Below, one piece after another: positions 1-9,501 of a stretch of DNA of 64,000 bases. Source of the DNA: IMCC45349 sp047219225. Its GTDB lineage: Bacteria > Bacteroidota > Bacteroidia > Flavobacteriales > Flavobacteriaceae. The position numbers were made by a program, and so were the translations under genes. The notes under the pieces were generated by a model. The model was given only the letters and a program-made list of their open reading frames with translations, searched no databases and was not told the DNA's origin. The stretch spans positions 1,178,001 to 1,242,000 of the forward strand of contig NZ_CP178208.1 in the NCBI RefSeq assembly GCF_047219225.1, written 5' to 3'. Each line of letters begins with the position of its first letter. Positions within the stretch are counted from its first letter, which is position 1.

Positions 1-1901
1 AAATTGCATACACTAAAGCTGGAAAGTTTGAAGATAATAGGTTTGAAAAAATTCACAATGTAATTTTTGATTCCTCAAAAGAAGCTTCAATTTTAGTTGC
101 TCAAGAAATTGCCGACTTAATTAGAGAAAAAAATAGCCAAAACAAACCCTGTGTTTTAGGGCTTGCTACAGGTTCTTCTCCAATAAAAGTCTATGAAGAG
201 CTTGTTAGAATGCACAAAGAAGAAGGTTTAAGCTTTTCTAATGTAATAACTTTTAACCTTGATGAATATCTACCAATGGACAAAAGTAATATTCAAAGTT
301 ACTTTTATTTTATGCATGAACATCTTTTTAATCATGTAGATATTTTACCTGAAAACATTAATATTCCAGATGGTAAAATTAGCAATGAAGATTTATATCA
401 ATATTGTATTGATTATGAAATAAAAATTAAAGCTGTTGGTGGTTTAGATTTCCAATTATTAGGAATAGGTAGAACTGGCCACATTGGATTTAATGAACCT
501 GGTTCTCACTTTAATTCTGGAACTCGAAGTATTACTTTAGATCATATTACTAGAGTTGATGCTGCACCTGCGTTTTTAGGTATAGATAATGTCCCTAGAA
601 AAGCTATTACAATGGGAATTGGGACTGTAAGAAGTGCCAAAAGAATTGTATTACTAGCTTGGGGTGGCAACAAAGCTCAAATTATAAAAGAAACTATTGA
701 AGGTGAAATTACATCTAATGTTCCTGCTACTTATTTACAAGAACATAACAATACAACTTTTGTATTAGATCAAGGAGCTTCATCAGAACTTACTAGAGTT
801 AAAACACCTTGGATGGTAACATCTTGTGTTTGGAGTGAAGCTTTAAAACTAAAAGCTGTAGTGTGGTTAAGCGAACTAACTAAAAAACCTATACTAAAAC
901 TAACAGATAAAGATTACAATGATAATGGTATGTCTGGGCTGTTAACCGATGAGGGAACTGCTTACGATTTGAACATTAAAATGTTTAATAAACTTCAGCA
1001 TACTATTACAGGTTGGCCTGGAGGTAAGCCAAATGCCGACGACACAAACCGTCCAGAAAGAGCAAATCCTGCAAAAAAACGTGTTATTATTTTTAGTCCT
1101 CATCCAGACGATGATGTTATTTCAATGGGAGGTACTTTTGATAGACTTGTAGAACAAGGACACGAAGTTCATATAGCTTATCAAACATCTGGTAACATTG
1201 CTGTTTCTGATGAAGAAGCCTTAAAATTTGCTGAAATTGCAGAGGCTTTAAACTCTAATGCTGAAAAAGCTAAAAGTATTATATCCTTCCTAAAACAAAA
1301 AACTGACAATGATATTGATTCTATAGAAACTAGACTTCTTAAGGGAATGATTAGAAGAGGAGAATCTTTAGCTGCTACAAGATATTTAGGATTAGAAGAT
1401 AGCAATGTTCATTTTTTAGACCTTCCTTTTTACGAAACAGGGACAATCAAAAAAAATAACCTTTCACAAGATGATGTAGACATTATGTGCAAAATAATAG
1501 AAGACATAAAACCTCATCAAATTTATGCTGCTGGTGATTTAGCAGATCCACATGGTACTCACAAAGTTTGTTTAGACGCTTTATTTAGTGCTTTAGATAA
1601 ACTAAAGAGTAAATCATATATGGATGATTGTTGGGTTTGGTTATATCGTGGTGCATGGCACGAATGGGAGTCATATCAAATAGAAATGGCAGTACCAATG
1701 AGCCCAGATCAAGTGCTTAAAAAACGTCATGCTATATTTTATCACCAATCGCAAAAAGATGGTGTTATGTTTCAAGGCGATGACTCAAGAGAATTTTGGG
1801 TAAGAGTTGAAGACAGAAATAGAATTACAGCTGAAAAATATAATGATTTAGGATTAGCAAATTATGCCGCAATGGAAGCGTTTGTTAGGTACCATTTTTA
1901 A
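1..1901 (+). CDS. nagB: Glucosamine-6-phosphate deaminase fused to a PIG-L/LmbE deacetylase-like domain (5' end outside window)
   Basis: The reading frame is open from base 3 through the left edge, so the true start lies upstream and the ATG at 210 is internal; 632 residues are visible. The first half is NagB-like: a GLATGSSP phosphate loop, FNLDEYLP, GIGRTGHIGFNEPGS and a TMGIGTV block. NagB converts glucosamine-6-phosphate to fructose-6-phosphate and ammonia. The second half, from about visible residue 360, has the PIG-L zinc signature PHPDDD and a later DPHGTH motif, as in N-acetyl sugar deacetylases. This two-domain layout is familiar in Bacteroidota. The E. coli catalytic motif GNDGH reads GRTGH here, so the Asp beside the catalytic His is absent. 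A lipoprotein and a GH20 hexosaminidase follow, which fits use of chitin or GlcNAc. That the PIG-L half replaces NagA is inference. Confidence 0.93.
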   Translation, partial: IAYTKAGKFEDNRFEKIHNVIFDSSKEASILVAQEIADLIREKNSQNKPCVLGLATGSSPIKVYEELVRMHKEEGLSFSNVITFNLDEYLPMDKSNIQSYFYFMHEHLFNHVDILPENINIPDGKISNEDLYQYCIDYEIKIKAVGGLDFQLLGIGRTGHIGFNEPGSHFNSGTRSITLDHITRVDAAPAFLGIDNVPRKAITMGIGTVRSAKRIVLLAWGGNKAQIIKETIEGEITSNVPATYLQEHNNTTFVLDQGASSELTRVKTPWMVTSCVWSEALKLKAVVWLSELTKKPILKLTDKDYNDNGMSGLLTDEGTAYDLNIKMFNKLQHTITGWPGGKPNADDTNRPERANPAKKRVIIFSPHPDDDVISMGGTFDRLVEQGHEVHIAYQTSGNIAVSDEEALKFAEIAEALNSNAEKAKSIISFLKQKTDNDIDSIETRLLKGMIRRGESLAATRYLGLEDSNVHFLDLPFYETGTIKKNNLSQDDVDIMCKIIEDIKPHQIYAAGDLADPHGTHKVCLDALFSALDKLKSKSYMDDCWVWLYRGAWHEWESYQIEMAVPMSPDQVLKKRHAIFYHQSQKDGVMFQGDDSREFWVRVEDRNRITAEKYNDLGLANYAAMEAFVRYHF

Positions 1902-1916
1902 TCTATTACTAACAAG

Positions 1917-2360
1917 ATGAAATACAAACTTTTGTTATTTATAACCCTTTTATGTTTTTCTAGTTGTTCAAAAGAGCAAAACTCTAAAGAACAATCAGAG
2001 ACTATATTAGATGGTACTTGGAAAATGGTTTATGCTGAAACAAAAGAAAATGACTCAATACAAGTTAAAGATTTATCTAACACTAGTTTTATTAAAATAT
2101 TAAACAAAAGTCATTTTGCATTCTTTAATCAAAATGAAACAAATTCAAAAGCTTTTTATGGAGGTGCAGGAACTTACACATTAAAAGGCAATAATTATAA
2201 CGAAACGTTAAGTTATACTTCAGTTGATGTTATTAGACATCATACATTTCCTTTTACTATTAAAATTAAAGGAGACACTTTAATACAAAGTGGTATGGAA
2301 GAAGTAAAATCAGCTGGAATTAAACGAGAAATTATTGAAAAATATATTAGAATAAAATAA
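1917..2360 (+). CDS. Small lipoprotein with lipocalin-like features
   Basis: The 147-residue product has a type II signal peptide ending in SSCSKEQ, with the lipidated Cys near residue 17. The mature part opens with a DGTWKMV segment and alternates short beta-strand-like stretches (GAGTYTL, FPFTIKIKGDTLIQSG), as in the small calycin or lipocalin-like lipoproteins common in Bacteroidota. It starts 15 bases after nagB and ends 4 bases before the GH20 gene, so the three genes are probably co-transcribed. No catalytic motif is visible. A role in binding a sugar or other small ligand is only a guess from context. Confidence 0.8.
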   Translation: MKYKLLLFITLLCFSSCSKEQNSKEQSETILDGTWKMVYAETKENDSIQVKDLSNTSFIKILNKSHFAFFNQNETNSKAFYGGAGTYTLKGNNYNETLSYTSVDVIRHHTFPFTIKIKGDTLIQSGMEEVKSAGIKREIIEKYIRIK

Positions 2361-2364
2361 TATT

Positions 2365-4410
2365 ATGAAGAATACCAAGGCTCTTATTTTAGTTTTATTT
2401 ATGGCATTAACTACAATTAATGCTCAAGAAATGCAAAACAAATTATCGTTGATGCCTTGGCCTAAGAATGTTTCAGAAAACACTGCTAAGTTTTACATTA
2501 ATAGCGACGTTACGATCTCGGTTTTTGGTGAAGATCAAGGAAGAGTTCGTAATGCCGCTGTTAATTTTTTAAGACGTCTTACTAATAGAACTGGTATATT
2601 TTTAAAAAATGGATTCCCTTCATTTAACGATGATTCTGCAAACATTAAAGTTTATTTTTCTTCAATTGCTAATCTTAGTATTGATGACGATGAATCATAT
2701 ACTCTAGAGGTATTAGAAAACAGCATTATTATTAACGCAAATACTGATGTTGGTGCACTTAGAGGCATACAAACTTTATTACAATTAACTAGTTATGATA
2801 ACTCTGGTTACTTTTTTAATGGAGTAAGCATAAATGACGCTCCTCGATTTGTTTGGAGAGGTTTAATGATTGATGTTGCAAGACATTTTCAACCAGTTGA
2901 AGTTTTAAAGAGAAACCTAGATGCGATGGCTTCGGTAAAAATGAATGTATTTCATTGGCATTTAACCGATGATCAAGGGTTTAGAGTGAAATCTAAATCG
3001 TTTCCTAAACTTCACGAAATTGGAGGAGATGGTTTCTACTATACACATAGTCAAATAAAAGAAGTAGTAGAATATGCCTCAAATTTAGGGATACGAGTTA
3101 TTCCAGAATTTGACGTTCCTGGACATGCTACAGCTATTCTTGCTGCTTATCCTGAATATGGAAGTGTAAAAGACACAACCTATACTGTAGAAAGAAATGC
3201 TGGTATATTTAATCCTACATTAGATCCTACTAATGATAAAACTTATGAGTTTTTAGATACATTATTTACTGAAATAGCTCCTTTATTTCCTGATGAGTAT
3301 TTTCATATTGGAGGTGATGAAAATGAAGGTAAACATTGGGATGCAAATCCAGAAATTCAAAAGTTTAAAAAGAAACATAACTTAAAAACTAATCATGATC
3401 TTCAAACTTATTTTAATATAAAGCTTGAAAAAATTCTTAATAGATTAGGTAAAAAATTAATGGGTTGGGATGAAATAATGACTCCTAATATGCCAACAAC
3501 TGCAGTAATACATTCTTGGAGAGGTGAAAACGAAGGGTTTTCTAAAGGAGGTACATTAATCGATGCAGCTAAAAATGGATATAATACTGTACTGTCAGCA
3601 GGTTTTTATATAGATAGAATGTTATCTATTGAACACCATTATAGTGTTGAACCAATTGGAGATGTATCCTTAACAACCGAAGAACGAAAAAGAATTCTTG
3701 GAGGTGAAACAACTATGTGGAGTGAACTTGTAACACCTACTACAATCGATTCAAGAATCTGGCCTAGAACAGCAGCTATTGCTGAACGATTTTGGTCACC
3801 TAAAGAAATTAACGATATTGAAAATATGAGACTTCGATTAGAAGTGGTTAATTTTAGATTGGAAGAATTAGGCTTAACACATATAAAAAACAGAGATGTT
3901 ATTTTAAGAAGTATGACAAATAACAATGATATTTCTGCTCTAAAATCTCTTAGTAATGTTTGCGAACCATTAAAAGTATACTCTAGAAATGCTGGAGGTA
4001 CTGAGTACCAAACCTACTCGCCTTTTACACTATTTGCAGATGCATGTGTTGCTGATGCAAAAGATGCTGTTGCATTTAATTCATTAGTTTCAAATTTCAT
4101 AAATGATAATAAAGACAAGGAAAATGTATTAAATTACTTAAATCTTTGGGCAAAAAATTATGGTTCCTTTTCTAAAATTGAAAACAATCCAAATGTAAAA
4201 CCTTTAAAAGATTTATCTAAAAACTTATCTGAAGTGTCAGAAAAATTAGCAAATGTTATATCTAAAGAAACTTTAGATTCTAAAACATTAACTTCAATTC
4301 AAGAAAATATCGCTGTATTAAAAGCTCCTTTTATGGATGTAGAATTAGCAATTCTAGATGAGTTAGAATCACTAATTTCTTATTGCAAGTCTAACTATTT
4401 AACTAATTAA
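2365..4410 (+). CDS. Secreted beta-N-acetylhexosaminidase, glycoside hydrolase family 20
   Basis: The 681-residue product has an N-terminal signal peptide ending near NAQ at residue 21. A GH20b-like domain (about residues 28-155) precedes the catalytic TIM barrel (about 160-505). The barrel carries HWHLTDDQGFR, IPEFDVPGHA and the catalytic pair Asp318-Glu319 in FHIGGDEN. GH20 enzymes remove terminal GlcNAc or GalNAc by substrate-assisted catalysis. The last 170 residues or so are alpha-helical and I cannot assign them. With the upstream NagB/PIG-L fusion this suggests release and catabolism of GlcNAc from chitin oligomers, glycans or peptidoglycan. The gene is convergent with the FG-GAP gene, with only 2 bases between stop codons and no clear terminator hairpin. 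Confidence 0.95.
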   Translation: MKNTKALILVLFMALTTINAQEMQNKLSLMPWPKNVSENTAKFYINSDVTISVFGEDQGRVRNAAVNFLRRLTNRTGIFLKNGFPSFNDDSANIKVYFSSIANLSIDDDESYTLEVLENSIIINANTDVGALRGIQTLLQLTSYDNSGYFFNGVSINDAPRFVWRGLMIDVARHFQPVEVLKRNLDAMASVKMNVFHWHLTDDQGFRVKSKSFPKLHEIGGDGFYYTHSQIKEVVEYASNLGIRVIPEFDVPGHATAILAAYPEYGSVKDTTYTVERNAGIFNPTLDPTNDKTYEFLDTLFTEIAPLFPDEYFHIGGDENEGKHWDANPEIQKFKKKHNLKTNHDLQTYFNIKLEKILNRLGKKLMGWDEIMTPNMPTTAVIHSWRGENEGFSKGGTLIDAAKNGYNTVLSAGFYIDRMLSIEHHYSVEPIGDVSLTTEERKRILGGETTMWSELVTPTTIDSRIWPRTAAIAERFWSPKEINDIENMRLRLEVVNFRLEELGLTHIKNRDVILRSMTNNNDISALKSLSNVCEPLKVYSRNAGGTEYQTYSPFTLFADACVADAKDAVAFNSLVSNFINDNKDKENVLNYLNLWAKNYGSFSKIENNPNVKPLKDLSKNLSEVSEKLANVISKETLDSKTLTSIQENIAVLKAPFMDVELAILDELESLISYCKSNYLTN

Positions 4411-4412
4411 TT

Positions 4413-7400
4413 TTAGTTGTTGACTTTTAAAAATGTTAGTTCTTTATTAGCATTAAGTATTACCAGGTAGCCTTCCTTGTTTATTGTTATTGATTTTATA
4501 GTTTTTACTTCTTCAGAAGACACATAATCAATGTTATTATTAATAGTTAAATCATTATTTAACACATAACCCTTAGAAGCATCATAACGTATTGTTTCAA
4601 CCTCAGCATCATAGATGCTACCAATACCAACTATATTATTTTTACCGTTAATTTTTATAGGCTGGAATGCTAATGTAGGTCCAAATTGTGCTTTATTAGG
4701 TAATTCAATAAACTCAAAGCTGCCATTACCTTGATTATTTAAATAATAAGAATTAAAACTTGTAACCTCTAAATGATATGCCTCATTAATATTATTTTCA
4801 CCATAAACATCAACAATGGTTGAGTTAGCAAACTCTTTATAAGTTTCAATTTTATCATTTAAAAATGGTGTTTGTTGTGAAGAACACTCTTTTCCTCTTA
4901 CAGGAAATAAATCACCATTCTCTTCTTTGCTTAAGGCTGTATCATAACTTTTATTATCATCAAAATAGTTAGCATAGATATGAAGAGGCTTCTTTAGCGT
5001 TGGATGATATTTATTATTATTACCATAATTCCCAACAAAATAATCTTCATCACCATCATTATCGTAATCTATTGCTGTAATAGTTTGAAACCATCCTTTT
5101 ATGTTGTTGCTTTCTAATTCCTTTTGTCTAAAAATAGCGCCATCATTATCGAACACTGATATTGACATCCATTCTCCTACTACAATTAAATCGGAATCAC
5201 CATCGTTATCATAATCTGAAAATAATGCATCGTTAACCAATCCAATATTTTTTAACTCAGGAGCTACATCATTAGTTCCTATCTCTAATTTTCCATTATT
5301 GTTGATTAAGAAATATGACTCTGGTGCATTTGGGTATTTTCCAGGAACCACTCTACCACCAACAAAAAGGTCTAAATCGCCATCATTATCAAAATCGTTT
5401 ACTGCCAATGCTTTAGTAACAATTTTCATTTCAGGTAATTGACCTTTACTAAATTGACCTTTACCATTATTTATATAAAGTCTGTCTTGCAATAAATTAC
5501 TTTGCTCTTCTTGACTATAGTTACCAGAAGCGATATATAAATCAAGGTCGTTATCGTTATCTACATCAAAAAATATAGCATTATTATCGTTGTACATTTT
5601 ATCATTTTCAAACACACTCGAATTTAATTTTACAAACTTACCTTGAGTATTTTGAATAAATAATTGCGAAGGATAGCCTATAGTATTCCCTATAAATAAA
5701 TCATCTAAACCATCATTGTTAACATCGGCAACTTCAAGAGCTGCATCAATTGTAGATTGCTTTTGAGGTAGTAATAATTGTAAGTCGTAATCGTTAAAGT
5801 TAACCGACTTATGCTTGTAATTAACCCCTAAATTAATTGCTGAGACCTCAGAAAATAATTGTTTATCTTTAGTTGAAGTTTTATTTTTTGCTGCTGTATT
5901 GGCATACTGAAGCTCTAAGTTTGAGTTTATGTTGATGTTTTTAATTGTTTGCGTGCTATTATCATTCCAAACAACCTTAACACTATCAACTTTAGTATTA
6001 GCTCCTAATCCAAAATTTAAATTATAACTTACTGAAGATTGGTAACCTCTACTTACATACATTTCTTTAGCTTGACTTAGTTTATCACTATACACCTCTA
6101 CTCTTGCTCCAATTCCTTTTAGATTTTTTTCATTTCCTTTCAAGCTAACTTTTAAATAATTAGCATTAGAGTTATTTTTATAAATAGATGCCTTATCTGA
6201 TTGGTTATTTACTACTAAGTCTAAATCGCCATCATTATCAAAATCGGCATAAGCAACTCCATTTGAATTCACCTTTTTATCAAACCCAAACTCATTAGAA
6301 ACATCTTTGAATGTAAAATCTTTATTATTTACAAACATATAGTTTGATAGCTTTGTAGAAGGCATTAAAGCAATGGCTTCTTCTAAAGTCATTTTTCTAC
6401 CTTCTTTAATGTTTTGTTTTACGTTATTTCTAAAATCTTGGTTTGAAAGATCGTTTTCAATGCCATTAGTTACAAACACATCATTAAAACCATCATTATT
6501 AAAATCGGCAATCAAAGGTGCCCAACTCCAATCGGTTTTAGCAATACCTGAAAACTGTCCTATCTCACTAAAAGTTGTATTTCCTCTATTAAGTTGAAGG
6601 ACATTGGACATATATTGATGATTATATCCAAAATCTACCATAGCATTAAAATTATCGGTACTCATAGTCGCCATGTTTTCTTTTCCTCGTCTTCTGTCGG
6701 CAGCCATCATATCTAAAACTATTAAATCTGGACGTAAATCATTATTAATATCGCCAATATCTGAACCCATACTATTAAAAGACGTATGGTTAAAATATTC
6801 TACTCCTTTATCACTAAATGTTCCGTTACCATTATTGATATATAGAAAATCAGGTTCTAAAAAATCGTTAGCTACAAAAACATCTGGTAAACCATCATTA
6901 TTAAAATCACTAATAGATGCACTTAATCCCCAAGCCTTGTTAACAACTCCTGCTTGTTGAGTTACATTAACAAATACACCATTATCATTTCTAAATAAAT
7001 GATCAGAATCCTCTTGAGTTACTTGTCTTTGAATTTCGGTACTTATTTTTACATTATTTCTAAAATCGGCTCTATGATTAACAAGATACATATCTAAATC
7101 ACCATCAATATCATAATCAAAAAAATAGGCCTGTGTTGAATATCCATGTTGATTTAGGCCATATTGTTTAGCTTCTTCTCGAAAAGTATTGTCCTTTTGA
7201 TTTATAAAGAGTTTGTTTTGCCTTTCTTGTGGATTGTTTAATGATCCCGATTTGCAGACATAAATATCTAACCAGCCATCATTATTAATATCTATCATAG
7301 TAACTCCAGTAGACCAACCTGTTTCATCTTGTACTCCTGCCTTTAAGGTTATATCTTCAAATTTAAAATCACCTTTATTTAAATAAAGGTGATTTGATTC

Positions 7401-7670
7401 TTGATTAGATACAAAATATATATCTTCTAGACCATCATTATTAATATCTCCTACAGCAACTCCGCCACCATTATAAATATATGAGTAGTTTAAGAAGTTA
7501 AAATACAATTGTTCTTGTACTGTATTTTTGAATTCTATGTTTGAATACTCTGAAGAAATTGATGTAAAAACTTTAGAACTCTCTTCTTTAAAATTTGGTG
7601 TTTTTTGCTCTTCTGCGCAGCTAAAAATTAAGCTTAAGAGAAAAATAATTATTAGTTTATTTAGGTGCAT
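4413..7670 (-). CDS. FG-GAP/VCBS repeat lipoprotein with ASPIC/UnbV (CRTAC1-like) domain
   Basis: The 1085-residue product starts with a lipoprotein signal peptide (LIFSCAEEQ, Cys near residue 18). It is built from many FG-GAP/VCBS repeats, seen as recurring Asp-rich calcium-loop motifs such as DINNDGLEDI, DYDIDGDLDM, DFDNDGDLDL and DYDNDGDED, spread from residue 70 to about 900. They predict a beta-propeller. Around residues 515-580 is an ASPIC/UnbV-type segment (GIGARVEVY, VSRGYQSS, VKVVWNDNSTQ) that splits the repeats into two blocks. Proteins of this kind are frequent in marine Bacteroidota, often near SusCD-type loci, and their biochemical role is not settled. It stands alone here, downstream of umuD and separated from it by 75 bases. 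Confidence 0.9.
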   Translation of the reverse strand: MHLNKLIIIFLLSLIFSCAEEQKTPNFKEESSKVFTSISSEYSNIEFKNTVQEQLYFNFLNYSYIYNGGGVAVGDINNDGLEDIYFVSNQESNHLYLNKGDFKFEDITLKAGVQDETGWSTGVTMIDINNDGWLDIYVCKSGSLNNPQERQNKLFINQKDNTFREEAKQYGLNQHGYSTQAYFFDYDIDGDLDMYLVNHRADFRNNVKISTEIQRQVTQEDSDHLFRNDNGVFVNVTQQAGVVNKAWGLSASISDFNNDGLPDVFVANDFLEPDFLYINNGNGTFSDKGVEYFNHTSFNSMGSDIGDINNDLRPDLIVLDMMAADRRRGKENMATMSTDNFNAMVDFGYNHQYMSNVLQLNRGNTTFSEIGQFSGIAKTDWSWAPLIADFNNDGFNDVFVTNGIENDLSNQDFRNNVKQNIKEGRKMTLEEAIALMPSTKLSNYMFVNNKDFTFKDVSNEFGFDKKVNSNGVAYADFDNDGDLDLVVNNQSDKASIYKNNSNANYLKVSLKGNEKNLKGIGARVEVYSDKLSQAKEMYVSRGYQSSVSYNLNFGLGANTKVDSVKVVWNDNSTQTIKNININSNLELQYANTAAKNKTSTKDKQLFSEVSAINLGVNYKHKSVNFNDYDLQLLLPQKQSTIDAALEVADVNNDGLDDLFIGNTIGYPSQLFIQNTQGKFVKLNSSVFENDKMYNDNNAIFFDVDNDNDLDLYIASGNYSQEEQSNLLQDRLYINNGKGQFSKGQLPEMKIVTKALAVNDFDNDGDLDLFVGGRVVPGKYPNAPESYFLINNNGKLEIGTNDVAPELKNIGLVNDALFSDYDNDGDSDLIVVGEWMSISVFDNDGAIFRQKELESNNIKGWFQTITAIDYDNDGDEDYFVGNYGNNNKYHPTLKKPLHIYANYFDDNKSYDTALSKEENGDLFPVRGKECSSQQTPFLNDKIETYKEFANSTIVDVYGENNINEAYHLEVTSFNSYYLNNQGNGSFEFIELPNKAQFGPTLAFQPIKINGKNNIVGIGSIYDAEVETIRYDASKGYVLNNDLTINNNIDYVSSEEVKTIKSITINKEGYLVILNANKELTFLKVNN

Positions 7671-7680
7671 TGGTTTGCTT

Positions 7681-7716
7681 TTTCAATAACTTTCAATTTA
7701 TAAATAATTATTGAAA
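7681..7716. other. 9-base inverted repeat between umuD and the FG-GAP gene
   Basis: TTTCAATAA at 7681-7689 is exactly repeated in inverse as TTATTGAAA at 7708-7716, with an 18-base spacer. It lies in the 75-base gap between the umuD stop and the start of the FG-GAP lipoprotein gene. It could be an operator for that gene or a weak hairpin ending the umuCD transcript. There is no clean T-tract, and AT-rich DNA yields such repeats by chance. Confidence 0.3.
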
Positions 7717-7745
7717 AAATAAGCCTCTATTTGTAAGAAAAACTG

Positions 7746-8186
7746 CTACACTCTCTTAATAACATTGGTTACAATTCCCCAAATAATAAAATCATTTTCA
7801 TCGGTAATTTTTATGATAGGATAATCTGGATTTTCTGGTTGCAGCCACATTTCATTTTTACTCACTCTTAAGCGCTTTACTGTAAATTCACCATCTAAAA
7901 AACAAACTGCAATTTTACCATCTTCTGGCTCTAAACTTCTATCAATCACCAATAAATCATTATCATTTAATCCAGCATTAATCATAGATTGTCCACTAAC
8001 CCTTGCAAAAAAAGTAGCCTCTTTATTGGTTACTAATTCTTCATCTAATGATAAACGATGTTCTTTAAAATCTTCAGCTGGCGATGGGAATCCAGCAGAA
8101 ATACCTGTATCAAAAAATGGTGCTCCAGAATCATTAACCGCTTCTGGTGTATAGAATGTTAGATTTTTAGTTTCTTTTATTAGCAT
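7746..8186 (-). CDS. umuD: UmuD-like S24 autoprotease, DNA polymerase V subunit
   Basis: The 146-residue product has the S24/LexA-family protease fold. The self-cleavage site reads SAGFPSPA with scissile Ala31-Gly32. The catalytic dyad is Ser67 in VSGQSM and Lys104 in FTVKRLRV; the 37-residue spacing equals that of Ser60/Lys97 in E. coli UmuD. RecA-stimulated self-cleavage gives UmuD', which joins UmuC for translesion synthesis. The ATG overlaps the umuC stop (ATGCTAA), so translation is probably coupled. The gene follows umuC, the reverse of the E. coli order. There is no N-terminal DNA-binding domain, so this is not LexA. Confidence 0.95.
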   Translation of the reverse strand: MLIKETKNLTFYTPEAVNDSGAPFFDTGISAGFPSPAEDFKEHRLSLDEELVTNKEATFFARVSGQSMINAGLNDNDLLVIDRSLEPEDGKIAVCFLDGEFTVKRLRVSKNEMWLQPENPDYPIIKITDENDFIIWGIVTNVIKRV

Positions 8187-9439
8187 TTTACTTTTATTAT
8201 ATCTTTAATATTTGTGGTGTAACGTGGTGTTAAACGTTCTTGACGCATTTTCCAGGTTTGCTTTAAATCTTGATTTCCTAACTTTAATTTATTATCACCA
8301 TACTTATAATTGAGCGTATCCATAACACGCATTAAAGGCTTATGTTTAGGGTTTTCCGCATCAAATAAATGTAATTGATGATTTTCCGTAGGTACTAATC
8401 CTGTAACAATAACTCCTGCACGTTTATACTTAATTCCATGTTTAAAAATAGTCTCCACTGCATTTACAGCTGCCTTACTAATAGTTAAGGTAGAATCCGT
8501 TGGATATTTTAATCGCACTACTTGACTTCCTCTATGTTGATTTATATCTTTTTTATGTCTATCACTACTCAAAGTAACTATAACCATATAACAACTGGAC
8601 TTTTGTTGTCTCAATTTCTCTGCACAAGTAACAGCAAATGTAGCAACACGCTCTTTTATATAACCAATATCATCATAAGTAAAGTCAAAACTTCGTGTGG
8701 TTGCAATAGCTCGTTTAGCCTCTCGCATATCTAATGATAAAGTAGGTATTCCTTCTAAATCTTTTTTAAGTTTCCATTCTGTAATAGAAAACTGTTTGCG
8801 TACCCAATCATCTGGTAATTGTACAAAATCATAAGCTGTTTTACAATTTTTAGCAGCAAGTCGTTTTTGTAACCCTCTTCCAATTCCCCAAACATCCTTG
8901 AGTTTTATCCATTTAAGTGCTTTAATGCGTTTTTCTTCAGAATCAATAACATAAACACCTTTAGTATCTACAGGAAATTTTCGCGCAATTTTGTTTGCTA
9001 CTTTAGATAATGCTTTCGTTGGCGCTATGCCAACACATGTTGGGATTCCTGTCCACTTAAGAACACGTTTTCGAATTTGTAAGCCATATTCTTCATGATG
9101 TATGTAATCGAAACCTTTAAACTCTAAAAAAGACTCATCAATACTATAAACCTCAACATCTGGAGTAAATTGTTCTAGTATTTTCATTACGCGAGCACTC
9201 ATATCTCCATACAAAGGATAGTTAGATGAAAACACTTGAATACCATTAGCTTTACAAAACCCTTCCCATTTAAAAATAGGTGCTCCCATTGGTAAGCCTA
9301 ATGTTTTGGCTTCATCACTTCTAGAAATGACACAACCATCATTATTTGATAAAATTGCAATAGGTTTTTCACGTAAATTTGGATTAAATACGCGCTCGCA
9401 TGAAGCATAAAAATTATTACAATCGACTAGTGCAAACAT
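8180..9439 (-). CDS. umuC: UmuC-like Y-family DNA polymerase (Pol V catalytic subunit)
   Basis: The 419-residue product opens with the Y-family palm motif FALVDCNNFYASCERVF, which holds the first metal-binding Asp (residue 6). The second acidic motif, YSIDESFLEF, lies near residue 100. A helix-hairpin-helix region (DVWGIGRGLQKRL, about 185-200), a little-finger domain and a UmuC-type C-terminal tail follow. Length matches UmuC. It copies damaged templates during SOS mutagenesis as a complex with processed UmuD. The upstream 62 bases on the minus strand contain TATCTTTA, one base short of the Bacteroidota -7 element, shortly before the ATG. I could not recognise a LexA box with confidence. Confidence 0.95.
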   Translation of the reverse strand: MFALVDCNNFYASCERVFNPNLREKPIAILSNNDGCVISRSDEAKTLGLPMGAPIFKWEGFCKANGIQVFSSNYPLYGDMSARVMKILEQFTPDVEVYSIDESFLEFKGFDYIHHEEYGLQIRKRVLKWTGIPTCVGIAPTKALSKVANKIARKFPVDTKGVYVIDSEEKRIKALKWIKLKDVWGIGRGLQKRLAAKNCKTAYDFVQLPDDWVRKQFSITEWKLKKDLEGIPTLSLDMREAKRAIATTRSFDFTYDDIGYIKERVATFAVTCAEKLRQQKSSCYMVIVTLSSDRHKKDINQHRGSQVVRLKYPTDSTLTISKAAVNAVETIFKHGIKYKRAGVIVTGLVPTENHQLHLFDAENPKHKPLMRVMDTLNYKYGDNKLKLGNQDLKQTWKMRQERLTPRYTTNIKDIIKVKC

Positions 9440-9501
9440 GATTTAAAGATACATTATTTGCACACAATATTTAAAGCAATTAACACTTTTAAAATAAATC
9501 C

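Noticed and set aside
9440..9501. LexA box upstream of umuC.
   Set aside because: No convincing palindrome of a known Bacteroidota SOS site was visible.
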